DNA of 64,000 nt from Leucobacter aridicollis (GTDB lineage: Bacteria > Actinomycetota > Actinomycetes > Actinomycetales > Microbacteriaceae). The translations under genes and the position numbers were made by a program. The stretch spans positions 1,674,001-1,738,000 of the forward strand of contig NZ_CP075339.1 of assembly GCF_024399335.1 (NCBI RefSeq). The letters are read 5' to 3'. How positions within the stretch are numbered: the first letter of the stretch is position 1; every line of letters begins with the position of its first letter. Below, one piece after another: positions 28,483 through 36,295 of this stretch. The notes under the pieces were generated by a model. The model was not told the origin of the DNA. It searched no databases and saw only the letters and a list, made by a program, of their open reading frames with translations.

Positions 28483-29181
28483 GTGAACGACTCACTCCCC
28501 CTCTGGGCGGCGCAGCTTGCGGTCTTCGATACCGAGACGACGGGTGTCGAGACCGACACTTCACGTATCGTCAGCGCGACGCTCGCGATCCTCGGCGAGA
28601 ACGGCGAGATTTCGGAGCGCTATGACTGGCTTTTGAACCCGGGCGTCGAGATTCCGGACTCCGCGGTGCGCGTGCACGGCATCACCACCGACGTTGCGCG
28701 ATCGAGTGGAATCGACGCGGGTGTTGGGATCGCCCAGATCACTGAGCGCATCGCGCAGTTCATCGAGCGCGGCCTCCCTCTCGTCGTCTACAACGCGCCA
28801 TACGACCTGTCGTTGCTCGCTGCCGAGCAGCGGCGCTACGGCGTGCCTGGAGCCGTGGTTTCACCCGTGCTCGATCCACTCATCATTGATAAGCAGCTCG
28901 ACCGCTTTCGAAAGGGCAAGCGCACGCTCGTTGCCGTGGCTGAGCACTACGGCGTTGAGCTCGGTAACGCCCACGACGCTGGCGAAGACGCGATCGCGTC
29001 AGGGAAAGTCATGCAGCAGCTCGCTCGCAAGTACGCGACGACGCTTCCTGATGACCTCGAGGCGCTCCATGCCGCCCAGGCAACCTGGGCACGGGCGCAG
29101 GCTGAGAACTTTCAGGAGTACATGCGCCGCGTTCGCGATCCGAACTTCGTTGCCGACGGGGCGTGGCCGGTTCGGGGGTAG
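28483..29181 (+). CDS. DEDDh 3'-5' exonuclease (DNA polymerase III epsilon-like)
   Basis: The 232-residue RNase T/DnaQ-type exonuclease has Exo I FDTETTGVE at about residues 14-22 (Asp, Glu), a VHGITTD segment near residue 66, Exo II YNAPYDLSLL near residue 104, and Exo III with the terminal HDAGEDA near residue 164 (His, Asp). It lacks a polymerase-binding tail and resembles stand-alone proofreading or repair exonucleases of Actinobacteria. GTG 28483 follows GAAAGGA. Confidence 0.88.
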   Translation: MNDSLPLWAAQLAVFDTETTGVETDTSRIVSATLAILGENGEISERYDWLLNPGVEIPDSAVRVHGITTDVARSSGIDAGVGIAQITERIAQFIERGLPLVVYNAPYDLSLLAAEQRRYGVPGAVVSPVLDPLIIDKQLDRFRKGKRTLVAVAEHYGVELGNAHDAGEDAIASGKVMQQLARKYATTLPDDLEALHAAQATWARAQAENFQEYMRRVRDPNFVADGAWPVRG

Positions 29182-29224
29182 CTGGTGAGGCGGCGCAGAC
29201 AATGCCAACGCCGCCTCACGCATA

Positions 29225-29268
29225 GCGAAAGGGCGGGCGATCCATAAGAGGATCGCCCGCCCTTTCGC
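29225..29268. terminator. Bidirectional terminator between the exonuclease gene and rpmE2
   Basis: A perfect 19-bp inverted repeat with a 6-base loop; its ends read GCGAAAGGG and CCCTTTCGC. It lies between convergent genes. Confidence 0.85.
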
Positions 29269-29281
29269 GGATTCTGGCTGC

Positions 29282-29530
29282 TTACGCGCCGAACGCCTTG
29301 AAGCGCTGGTTGAACTTCTCGACACGGCCGGCCGAGTCCATGATGCGCTGCTTGCCCGTGTAGAACGGGTGCGAGGCGCTCGAGATTTCAACGTCGAGCA
29401 CCGGGTAGGTAGCGCCGTCGAGCTCGATGGTCTTGTCGCTCGTGAGGGTCGAACGCGTGAGGAAGGTCTCCCCCGACGCAAGGTCGCGGAACACGATGGC
29501 GTTGTACTCGGGGTGAATCTCGGTCTTCAT
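29282..29530 (-). CDS. rpmE2: Ribosomal protein bL31, type B (zinc-free form)
   Basis: The 82-residue large-subunit protein begins [16 protein letters not shown] and has no cysteine at all, so it is the type B form lacking the CxxC zinc site. The HPFYTGKQR and FNQRF segments near the end are characteristic. AAGGA precedes the ATG. Type B L31 is often under Zur control in Actinobacteria; I see no convincing Zur box here, so this may be the constitutive or only L31. Confidence 0.94.
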   Translation of the reverse strand: MKTEIHPEYNAIVFRDLASGETFLTRSTLTSDKTIELDGATYPVLDVEISSASHPFYTGKQRIMDSAGRVEKFNQRFKAFGA

Positions 29531-29616
29531 GACTGTCCTTCGATAATGTTGCGTCTCGCTGTTTCGGCGGAATGGCCGAACGCTGAAGTCTTGCGGCGTC
29601 ACCGCACCAAGGATCA

Positions 29617-29622
29617 ATATTA
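29617..29622 (-). promoter_or_regulatory. -10 element of rpmE2
   Basis: TAATAT on the reverse strand implies a leader of about 80 nucleotides, long enough for a ribosomal-protein leader structure. Confidence 0.45.
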
Positions 29623-29688
29623 GCAGATCGAACTGGCTGGTGCCGACCTTGGAGGGTGTTCGTTCCCGCGTGTCGGGAGAAAAAGTGG

Positions 29689-30483
29689 CTAGCTACCTGC
29701 GGCGCGAGCCTTGGCTGAGTACCGGCCTGCGGACTCTGTGAGCTCAAACTCCATGCCAAACGTGGCTTCGAGGTTCGCTGCTGTCAGGGTCTCGCCGATC
29801 GGACCGGCTGCCTGTACCTTGCCGTCGTTCACGAGCATGACGTGGGTGAACCCGGGCGGGATCTCCTCGACGTGATGCGTCACCATTACCATTGCCGGAG
29901 AGTACGGCGACTGCGCGAAGCCAGAAAGCATCTGCAGCAGGCGCTCGCGGGCGCCGAGGTCGAGGCTCGCGCTCGGCTCGTCGAGCAGCAGCAGTTCAGG
30001 ATCGGTCATCACGGCGCGCGCAATAAGGGTGCGCTTCCGCTCACCATCAGAGAGCGTCCCGAACGGCTGATCGGCGAGTTCAAGCAGATCCCACTCCGCG
30101 AGCACGCGATCCGCCTGGCGCACGTCGATCGCGTCGTACTCTTCGTTCCAGCGCCCCTCGACCGAGTACGCGGCAGTGAGTACGACGTCGCGCACAATCT
30201 CGTTCGGGGGGATGCGCCTCGCGGTCGCGCTCGACACGAATCCCAGGCGGGCGCGCAACTCGAAGATGTCGACCTTGCCGAGGCGATGCCCGAGCACGTC
30301 GACGGTGCCTGTCGTCGGGAAATCGTTCGCGGTGACGAGCTTCAAGATCGTCGTCTTGCCTGCGCCGTTCGGGCCAAGGATGACCCACCGCTCACTGTCG
30401 TCGACCTGCCAGTTCACACTGTCAAGAATCGGTCGGCGATTGCGGATGTAGCTCGCGTCGGTGAGGCTCAGCACGGTCGTCAT
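29689..30483 (-). CDS. ABC transporter ATP-binding protein, orphan
   Basis: The 264-residue single-domain ATPase has Walker [10 protein letters not shown] near residue 38, the Q-loop region before residue 90, signature LSDGERKR near residue 146 (a variant of LSGGQ), Walker [13 protein letters not shown] near residue 166 and the H-loop histidine near residue 200. No permease or binding protein is nearby. It resembles soluble YlmA/ModF-like ATPases of unknown substrate. It is transcribed away from serB, with only 29 bases between the start codons. Confidence 0.85.
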   Translation of the reverse strand: MTTVLSLTDASYIRNRRPILDSVNWQVDDSERWVILGPNGAGKTTILKLVTANDFPTTGTVDVLGHRLGKVDIFELRARLGFVSSATARRIPPNEIVRDVVLTAAYSVEGRWNEEYDAIDVRQADRVLAEWDLLELADQPFGTLSDGERKRTLIARAVMTDPELLLLDEPSASLDLGARERLLQMLSGFAQSPYSPAMVMVTHHVEEIPPGFTHVMLVNDGKVQAAGPIGETLTAANLEATFGMEFELTESAGRYSAKARAAGS

Positions 30484-30496
30484 GACCCCAAGCCTA
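30481..30496 (-). promoter_or_regulatory. Leaderless promoter of the ABC ATPase gene
   Basis: TAGGCT (reverse strand, 30496-30491) is followed by seven bases and the ATG at 30483. Confidence 0.5.
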
Positions 30497-30500
30497 TCTC

Positions 30501-30515
30501 TAGACTGGTGCCATG
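30501..30515 (+). promoter_or_regulatory. Leaderless promoter of serB
   Basis: TAGACT at 30501-30506, six bases, then ATG 30513. It is four bases from the oppositely oriented -10 of the ABC ATPase gene. Confidence 0.55.
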
Positions 30516-31151
30516 AGCGTTACCCCACTCGTCGTTCTCGACTGCGATTCCACGACCATTCAAGACGAGGTCATTGAGCTCCTCGCCGACGCGGCAGGCA
30601 CACGCGAACTCGTCGCAGAGGTGACTGAGCGCGCGATGCGCGGCGAGCTTGACTTCGCCGAGAGCCTCGCTGAGCGCGTGGCGACACTGAGCGGAACGCC
30701 TGAGACAGTGTTTGCTCAGGCGTACGCGCGGGTGCGCCTCTCCCCTGGGATCCGGGAGCTCATCGCGGCGGTGCACGAGCGTGGCGGCAAGGTTGGTGTG
30801 GTGTCTGGCGGTTTCCACGAGGTGCTCGACCCGCTTGCTGAGGATCTCGGTCTCGACTTCTGGCGGGCAAACCGGCTTGAGGTCGCAGACGGTAAGCTCA
30901 CCGGTCGAACTGTTGGGCCCGTCATCGATGCGGAGGCAAAGGCAGTTGCGCTTGCGGAATGGGCGGAGACGAGCGGGATCCCGCTCTCGGCAACAGTCGC
31001 GATCGGCGACGGCGCGAATGATTTGCGGATGATGGCTGTCGCCGAGGTCGGTGTCGGCTACAACGCGAAGCCGATTGTTTCGCAGCAGGCCGATGTCTCG
31101 ATTGAGGGCGACCTGAGTCAGGCGATCCAACTGCTGGACCGCCTGACGTAG
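30513..31151 (+). CDS. serB: Phosphoserine phosphatase
   Basis: This 212-residue HAD phosphatase catalyses the final step of serine synthesis. The nucleophile motif is D10-C-D12-S-T, motif II is SGGF near residue 99, motif III is a lysine near residue 146, and motif IV is GDGANDLRMM near residue 168; a GELDF cap segment is near residue 47. It lacks the ACT-domain extension of the long mycobacterial SerB2 and is the short form. It is convergent with fabG (17-base gap, no hairpin). Confidence 0.92.
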   Translation: MSVTPLVVLDCDSTTIQDEVIELLADAAGTRELVAEVTERAMRGELDFAESLAERVATLSGTPETVFAQAYARVRLSPGIRELIAAVHERGGKVGVVSGGFHEVLDPLAEDLGLDFWRANRLEVADGKLTGRTVGPVIDAEAKAVALAEWAETSGIPLSATVAIGDGANDLRMMAVAEVGVGYNAKPIVSQQADVSIEGDLSQAIQLLDRLT

Positions 31152-31168
31152 GCAACGCGAGCCCGGAG

Positions 31169-31888
31169 CTAGTGGCCCATTCCGAGGCCGCCGTCGACGG
31201 GGATGACCGCACCCGAAATGTAGGCAGCGTCATCGCCGGCGAGGAACGAGGCTGCCCCAGCGATCTCGGCGACCTGGCCGAACCGCGCAGCCGGAATCGA
31301 CGCGAGGTACTGCTGCTGCTGGGCCTCGGGAAGCACAGCAGTCATGTCGGTGTCAATGAATCCGGGTGCGATGACGTTCGCGGTGATGCCGCGACCACCG
31401 AGTTCGCGGGTCAGCGAGCGGGCGAAGCCGACGAGCGCTGCCTTCGACGAGGAGTAATTGATCTGGCCGGCGGAGCCGTAGAGGCCGACGACAGAGGAGA
31501 TCAGGATCACGCGGCCGAAACGCTGCTTGAGAAGGCCCTTCGAGGCGCGCTTCACCACGCGGAAGGTTCCGGTGAGATTCGTGTCGATGACCTCGGTGAA
31601 GTCCTCCTCAGACATGCGCAGGAGCAGCGTGTCACGGGTGATGCCAGCGTTCGCGACGACGACCTCGACGGCACCAAGCTTCTCCTCGACCTCGGTGAAT
31701 GCCTTGTCGATCGAGGCCGAATCCGTCATCTCTGCGCGCACGGTGAGCGCGCCCTCCGGGCCCTCCCCTGAGCGAGAGGTGACTGCCACGCGATGGCCGT
31801 CTGCGATCATCCGCTCAGCGATAGCGAAGCCAATGCCTCGGTTGCCACCGGTGATGAGGACGGTACGTGGAGTGATGCTTGCGTTCAT
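31169..31888 (-). CDS. fabG: 3-oxoacyl-ACP reductase
   Basis: This 239-residue classical SDR has the cofactor loop GGNRGIG at residues 14-20, the NAG structural motif at 80-82, catalytic S131/S132, and Y145 and K149 (YSSSK). The C-terminal VDGGLGMGH is typical of FabG. It reduces 3-oxoacyl-ACP with NADPH in fatty acid synthesis; no other fab gene is present, so a different SDR substrate is possible. ATG 31888 is fixed by the leaderless signal; upstream in-frame codons have no family character. Confidence 0.85.
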   Translation of the reverse strand: MNASITPRTVLITGGNRGIGFAIAERMIADGHRVAVTSRSGEGPEGALTVRAEMTDSASIDKAFTEVEEKLGAVEVVVANAGITRDTLLLRMSEEDFTEVIDTNLTGTFRVVKRASKGLLKQRFGRVILISSVVGLYGSAGQINYSSSKAALVGFARSLTRELGGRGITANVIAPGFIDTDMTAVLPEAQQQQYLASIPAARFGQVAEIAGAASFLAGDDAAYISGAVIPVDGGLGMGH

Positions 31889-31901
31889 GAGGATCAGCCT
31901 A
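31886..31901 (-). promoter_or_regulatory. Leaderless promoter of fabG
   Basis: TAGGCT (reverse strand, 31901-31896), seven bases, then ATG 31888. Confidence 0.5.
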
Positions 31902-31988
31902 GCGAATTGCGCATTCTCCGCGGTCTCGAGACTCCGGCGATCCTCAGGCAGCACACGCGCCGACGACGTAAACTGAACGATGTCGTGA

Positions 31989-32411
31989 ATGAGGGAGTCG
32001 ATGCCAAGAAAGAGCGGCGAAACGCCGAGCTACAGGGTGACTTCGGCCGGGGTGAACCCGACCGAGGATCGAGCTCACCGCATGAAGATGTACTTTATTG
32101 CGATGACGCTCAGGCTTGCGTGCGTGCTCTCGCTCTTCTGGGTAACAGGCTGGTGGCTCGTCTTTCCTGTCGTCGGTGCGATAGTGCTCCCCTGGTTCGC
32201 GGTGATGGTTGGCAACGCGGTCGCGCATGGCGGGGAAGAAACTGTCGCCGCGCCAGACCCGCTCCCACTGTCCTCGCTCAATGTCGAAGAAACCCCACAA
32301 GCGCCGACGCAGGCGGCAAGCGAACTCTTGATCGTCGACGTCGACCCCGTTCGGCGGTCGTCACCTCGCCCGGCCAACGCCCAACACCTCTCCGAGGAGG
32401 AGACAGCGTGA
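31989..32411 (+). CDS. DUF3099 family membrane protein
   Basis: This 140-residue conserved actinobacterial protein has a basic N terminus, two close hydrophobic helices (about 36-54 and 57-78 with GWW at the turn) and an acidic, proline-rich cytoplasmic tail. Function is unknown. ATG 31989 gives the longest form; ATG 32001, 3 bases after AGGGAG, is the alternative. A TAAACT -10 at 31969 would start the transcript about 10-20 bases upstream. It overlaps the next gene by GTGA and leads the operon to SURF1. Confidence 0.75.
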   Translation: MRESMPRKSGETPSYRVTSAGVNPTEDRAHRMKMYFIAMTLRLACVLSLFWVTGWWLVFPVVGAIVLPWFAVMVGNAVAHGGEETVAAPDPLPLSSLNVEETPQAPTQAASELLIVDVDPVRRSSPRPANAQHLSEEETA

Positions 32412-32644
32412 CACTCTCTGGCCTGAGCCTCGGGGCGCCCCTCGAGCACAAACACACGTGCTCTCGGGCGGGTTGCCGCGACGAGGCGACGTGGGCACTC
32501 ATCTGGCGCAACCCGAAGATTCACACCCAGGATCGCCGGAAGACTTGGCTCGCGTGCGACGAACACCGAGAGGTCCTTGCCGCATTTCTCACTGACCGGA
32601 GCTTCCCGCTGCAGGTCTTGACCGTAGGAGAGCTCGATGACTGA
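32408..32644 (+). CDS. Small conserved actinobacterial protein with a zinc-finger-like Cys/His pattern
   Basis: The 78-residue protein has four potential metal ligands: C18, C23, C50 and H53 (C-x4-C ... C-x2-H), around the conserved stretches WALIWRNPKIHT and RRKTWLACDEH. Homologues are sometimes mislabelled acetone carboxylase; nothing here supports that activity. It overlaps the DUF3099 stop by four bases and the SURF1 start by eight, so it is translationally locked to oxidase assembly. The reading is confident, the function unknown. Confidence 0.8.
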   Translation: MTLSGLSLGAPLEHKHTCSRAGCRDEATWALIWRNPKIHTQDRRKTWLACDEHREVLAAFLTDRSFPLQVLTVGELDD

Positions 32645-33494
32645 GGCCCGCGTTGGCTGGTCCTTCCTGCATTCGAAGCGTTGGATCGGGTACTTTGCGC
32701 TGCTCGTTGCCTTCGCCATCGCGTGCGTGTACCTTGGCAACTGGCAGTTTGATCGCCGGGCGCAGGCCCGCGACGAGATCTCGCGGATCGACCGCAACTA
32801 CGGCGCCGATCCCGTCCCGATCGCCGAAGCCCTGCCCAACCCGTCAGGTTTCGACATCGACGAGCACAAGTGGCTGACCGTCATGCTCGAAGGCAGCTAC
32901 GAGGACTCGGCGGTGCTTTCACGTAACCGTCCGGGCCCCGAGGGCGTAGGGGCCGACATCATCGTTCCGTTCCGCACGACCGACGGGAAGGTCTTCTTCG
33001 TCGATCGCGGCTGGGTCCCCGCAAGCGGTACCGACATCGACGACGCGTTCGCGACGCTGCCGCAGCCCCCGGCTGGCACCGTCGAGGTCGTGACCCGGCT
33101 CCGCGCGAGCGAACCCGAAGTTGACGGCCGCAGCTCGGCCGGCCGGACGGTCGCAAGCATCAACGTCCCGGAGATCGCCGAGGTGACCGAAGTGCAGGGT
33201 GAGGTGTACTCAGGCGCGTACGGCATGCTCGTGTCCGAGACGCCCGCCGCTGAGCACGGCGTCCTCCCGCCGAAGCCGGAACGCGACGAGGGCCCGCATC
33301 TGTCATACGCGCTCCAGTGGTATGTGTTCATCATCATCGCCGCCATCGGTGTCGCCTATGCCGCCCGGCAGGAGTACAAGGGACTCAACGCGGGCAGCGA
33401 CGAGGTGCGCGAGATGGAAGAGAAGTCGCACGCACGCAAGCGGCGGCGCGGCCCGAGCGACGCGGACGTGGAGGATGCGCTGCTCGATGCCTAG
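32637..33494 (+). CDS. SURF1-family cytochrome oxidase assembly protein
   Basis: The 285-residue protein has the SURF1 layout: an N-terminal helix (about 17-35) ending in the GNWQFDRR signature, a large extracytoplasmic domain with RNRPGPEG and VDRGWVP, and a C-terminal helix (about 228-245, YALQWYVF) followed by a basic tail. SURF1 helps insert haem a into oxidase subunit I, matching ctaA, ctaB, ctaC and ctaD elsewhere in the window. The ATG lies in the end of the small Cys gene. Confidence 0.92.
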   Translation: MTEARVGWSFLHSKRWIGYFALLVAFAIACVYLGNWQFDRRAQARDEISRIDRNYGADPVPIAEALPNPSGFDIDEHKWLTVMLEGSYEDSAVLSRNRPGPEGVGADIIVPFRTTDGKVFFVDRGWVPASGTDIDDAFATLPQPPAGTVEVVTRLRASEPEVDGRSSAGRTVASINVPEIAEVTEVQGEVYSGAYGMLVSETPAAEHGVLPPKPERDEGPHLSYALQWYVFIIIAAIGVAYAARQEYKGLNAGSDEVREMEEKSHARKRRRGPSDADVEDALLDA

Positions 33495-34440
33495 CGAGCA
33501 CAGGTCTCCGAGCAGTGGCGTCGCCCGTTCGCGTCGTCGCAGAGTTGGCGCCGGCGTCGCCGCAGGCGTCGCGCTCGCCTCCCTCACCCTGCTTGTCGGT
33601 TGCGCGCCCGAGCCCGATCCGGCAGCAACGCGCGACGCCCTCACCGAAGTCACTTCGGAGCCCGTCGCCCCCGACGTCGTCGACGAGTACAGCGCGAGCG
33701 AACACCCAGACCCGATTGTCGAGCCCCTCGACTGCACGCCTTACCTCATCGTCACGGCCCGCGGCACGGGCGAGCCAAGCCGCAAGCAACTCCTCGGTCC
33801 CGTGGCGCGGGCCATTGAGGAGGCGCGCCCCGACGAGACGCTGCGGCTCGATCTCGACTATCCCGCGGATACCGAGATCAACGCCGGGGCGACGCTCGGC
33901 GCCCGGACGCTCATTGATACCCTGAATGTGCAGGCGAAGGCGTGTCCGGAGCAGCGAACGATCCTGCTCGGCTACTCGCAGGGAGCGCTCGTGATTGGGG
34001 ACGCACTCGCGGCCCCCGACGCACGGCTCGTCGGCGCAACCGTGGGCGAGGTGACCGAAGCCGCCGCCGACCGTGTGCTCGCAATTGTGCTTTACGGAAA
34101 TCCTCGGTTTGTCGGCGCCGACCCAACGGGTTACGGCAGTTTCTCCCCCGACGTGAACGGGCTGCTCCCGCGCCCGCCCGGCAGTTTTTCGCAGTATGAG
34201 GGGCGCATGCGTGACTACTGTGTCGACGACGACTTCATCTGTCAGTCGACGCTGTCGGTCGAGGAAGCCGGCCACGTCGCCTACTATGACAACGGCATGC
34301 AGGCCGACGGGGCAGCGTACGTTATCACCCGACTCGGGCCGATCCCGAAGGCCGACGCCGAGAAGCGGGGCGATGAGGAGAACCGGGGCGATGCGCCCGG
34401 CGAGCCGCGAGAGCGCGCGGCCGCCGACGGCGAAGCTTAA
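33487..34440 (+). CDS. Cutinase-family lipoprotein (serine esterase)
   Basis: The 317-residue precursor has a basic start, a hydrophobic core and a lipobox LLVGC near residue 38, so it is a surface lipoprotein. The cutinase alpha/beta fold shows the nucleophile elbow GYSQGA with S164, oxyanion-region TARGTGEP near residue 93, and a Cys-containing segment CVDDDFIC near residue 246 followed by HVAYYDN. The last 30 residues are Glu/Arg-rich. Substrate may be a cuticle-like polyester or lipid ester. It overlaps the SURF1 stop by eight bases. Confidence 0.82.
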   Translation: MPSEHRSPSSGVARSRRRRVGAGVAAGVALASLTLLVGCAPEPDPAATRDALTEVTSEPVAPDVVDEYSASEHPDPIVEPLDCTPYLIVTARGTGEPSRKQLLGPVARAIEEARPDETLRLDLDYPADTEINAGATLGARTLIDTLNVQAKACPEQRTILLGYSQGALVIGDALAAPDARLVGATVGEVTEAAADRVLAIVLYGNPRFVGADPTGYGSFSPDVNGLLPRPPGSFSQYEGRMRDYCVDDDFICQSTLSVEEAGHVAYYDNGMQADGAAYVITRLGPIPKADAEKRGDEENRGDAPGEPRERAAADGEA

Positions 34441-36035
34441 GCGAGCTCGATGAGCTCGAGGTACTCCTTCGACCAGTGATCTTCGGTGCCCTCGGGCATG
34501 ATGAGCACGCGCTCAGGATTGAGGGCCTCGACAGCGCCAGGGTCGTGCGACACGAGTACGACCGCGCCGGTGAAGTGCGCGAGCGCGTCGAGGATCTCGA
34601 GGCGGCTGGCCGGGTCGAGGTTGTTCGTCGGCTCGTCGAGCAGCAGCACGTTCGCGCTCGACACGACGAGCTTCGCGAGCGCGAGGCGGGTCTTCTCGCC
34701 ACCTGAGAGAACTCCAGCAGGCTTCAGCACATCATCGCCTGTGAACAGGAACGAACCGAGCACCTTGCGGGCCTCCGTCTCGGTGAGATGCTGCGACACG
34801 GACACCATGTTCTGCAGCACGCTCGCCTTCACGTCGAGCGTCTCGTGCTCCTGCGCGTAGTACCCGACTTTGAGGCCGTGACCCGCGACGATCGTGCCAG
34901 TATCAGGCTCATCGACCTGCGCGAGGATGCGCAACAGCGTCGTCTTGCCCGCGCCGTTGAGGCCGAGGATGACGACCTTCGATCCCCTGTCGATCGCGAG
35001 GTCGACGCCTGCGAAGATCTCGAGCGATCCGAACGACTTCGAGAGTCCCTCTGCCATGATCGGTGTCTTGCCGCACGGCGCGGGGTCCGGGAAGCGGAGC
35101 TTCGCGACCCGATCAACCTGGCGCTCCTCCTCGAGGCCCGCGAGCATCTTGTCTGCGCGCGCGACCATCTGGTGCGCGGCCGCGGCCTTAGATGCCTTCG
35201 CGCCGAAGCGCGCGGCCTGATCCTTCAGGGCGGACGCCTTCTTCTCGACGTTCGCACGCTCCTTGCGGCGGCGCTCCTCGTCTGCTGCGCGCTGCCGCTG
35301 GTACAGTTTCCAGCCCATGTTGTAGACGTCGATGACCTGCCGGTTCGCGTCGAGGTAGAAGACGCGGTTGACGGTCTCCCCCACGAGGTCGATATCGTGC
35401 GAGATGATGATGAGGCCGCCCTTGTAGTTCTTCAGGAACTCGCGGAGCCACACGATCGAGTCGGCGTCGAGGTGGTTCGTCGGCTCGTCAAGAATCATGG
35501 TGTCGGCGTCCGAGAACAGGATCCGCGCGAGCTCGATTCGGCGGCGCTGGCCGCCCGAGAGCGTCTTCAGGGGCTGGTCGAGGATCCGGTCGGGCAGGCC
35601 GAGGTTGTGGGAGATCGACGCAGCCTCAGCCTCGGCGGCGTAGCCGCCAAGTGCCTGGAACCTATCAGTGAGGTTGCCAAAGCGCTTCATCGCCTTCTCG
35701 GCGATCTTGGGGTCGGCTGACCCCATCTCCTCAGAGGCCTTCGCAATATTCTTGTTCAGCGTGCCGAGGCCGCGAGCATCAAGGATCCGGTGCCGCGCGA
35801 GCTGCTCGGGATCGCCGGTGCGCGGATCCTGCGGGAGGAATCCGAGCTCCCCCGTGATCTTCACTGAGCCCTCAGCGGGCTGCAGCTCCCCCGACAGCGT
35901 TCGCGTCAGCGTCGTCTTGCCAGCGCCGTTGCGCCCGACGAGGCCGATCTTGTCGCCCGGGTGTACGCGGAATGAGACCTCGCCCATAAGGCGGCGCGCG
36001 CCAACGTCGATGGCGAGGTCTTCTACAACAATCAC
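34437..36035 (-). CDS. ABC-F family ATPase (ribosome-associated)
   Basis: The 532-residue protein has two ABC domains: Walker A GRNGAGKTT near residue 34 and GLNGAGKTT near residue 351, with signatures LSGGQRRR near residue 161 and LSGGEKTR near residue 440. Both have DEPTNHLD/DEPTNNLD Walker B extensions, which define ABC-F. The linker (about 230-310) is long, charged and helical. There are no membrane segments. Such proteins act on ribosomes as translation factors or in antibiotic protection; which applies is unclear. GTG 36035 follows AGGAG, with TAGACT at 36092-36087 as -10. Confidence 0.88.
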   Translation of the reverse strand: MIVVEDLAIDVGARRLMGEVSFRVHPGDKIGLVGRNGAGKTTLTRTLSGELQPAEGSVKITGELGFLPQDPRTGDPEQLARHRILDARGLGTLNKNIAKASEEMGSADPKIAEKAMKRFGNLTDRFQALGGYAAEAEAASISHNLGLPDRILDQPLKTLSGGQRRRIELARILFSDADTMILDEPTNHLDADSIVWLREFLKNYKGGLIIISHDIDLVGETVNRVFYLDANRQVIDVYNMGWKLYQRQRAADEERRRKERANVEKKASALKDQAARFGAKASKAAAAHQMVARADKMLAGLEEERQVDRVAKLRFPDPAPCGKTPIMAEGLSKSFGSLEIFAGVDLAIDRGSKVVILGLNGAGKTTLLRILAQVDEPDTGTIVAGHGLKVGYYAQEHETLDVKASVLQNMVSVSQHLTETEARKVLGSFLFTGDDVLKPAGVLSGGEKTRLALAKLVVSSANVLLLDEPTNNLDPASRLEILDALAHFTGAVVLVSHDPGAVEALNPERVLIMPEGTEDHWSKEYLELIELA

Positions 36036-36086
36036 GGGGTACGCTCCTGAACTGAGTCAGCCCGGCGTTCGCAGGGCAACCTATCC

Positions 36087-36092
36087 AGTCTA
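36087..36092 (-). promoter_or_regulatory. -10 element of the ABC-F gene
   Basis: TAGACT on the reverse strand, about 51 bases before the GTG start, just beyond the hairpins closing the suf operon. Confidence 0.4.
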
Positions 36093-36158
36093 CCCGAGTC
36101 GGTAACGCCGCATCTCTGCGGGCGAAACCCGTGCCGGAGCAGCGCTCCGATATGACGA

Positions 36159-36202
36159 AAGCGGGTGCCGCCAGAACCGCGAAGGTCTAGCAGCACCCGC
36201 TT
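36159..36202. terminator. Second hairpin beyond the suf operon
   Basis: Perfect 10-bp arms (AAGCGGGTGC and its complement) enclose a 24-base loop. It lies between the duplicated gene end and the ABC-F promoter. Confidence 0.5.
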
Positions 36203-36219
36203 CACGCACGGAGCATCAG

Positions 36220-36295
36220 ATGTTGAATCCGAGCCGCCGCTCGGCGGGGCGCTCGGAACAACGCCCCACTGGGGCGTTATATGTTGAATCCGAGC
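36220..36295. repeat. Direct repeat of the sufT 3' end
   Basis: The 15 bases ATGTTGAATCCGAGC occur at 36220-36234 and again at 36281-36295. On the reverse strand both copies encode LGFNI followed by a stop (TAA in the inner copy, TGA in the outer), 61 bases apart. Confidence 0.8.
36260..36278. terminator. Hairpin overlapping the end of sufT
   Basis: AACGCCCC-ACT-GGGGCGTT is a perfect 8-bp stem with a 3-base loop immediately after, and overlapping, the stop codon. It lacks a clear U-tract on the reverse strand. Confidence 0.55.
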
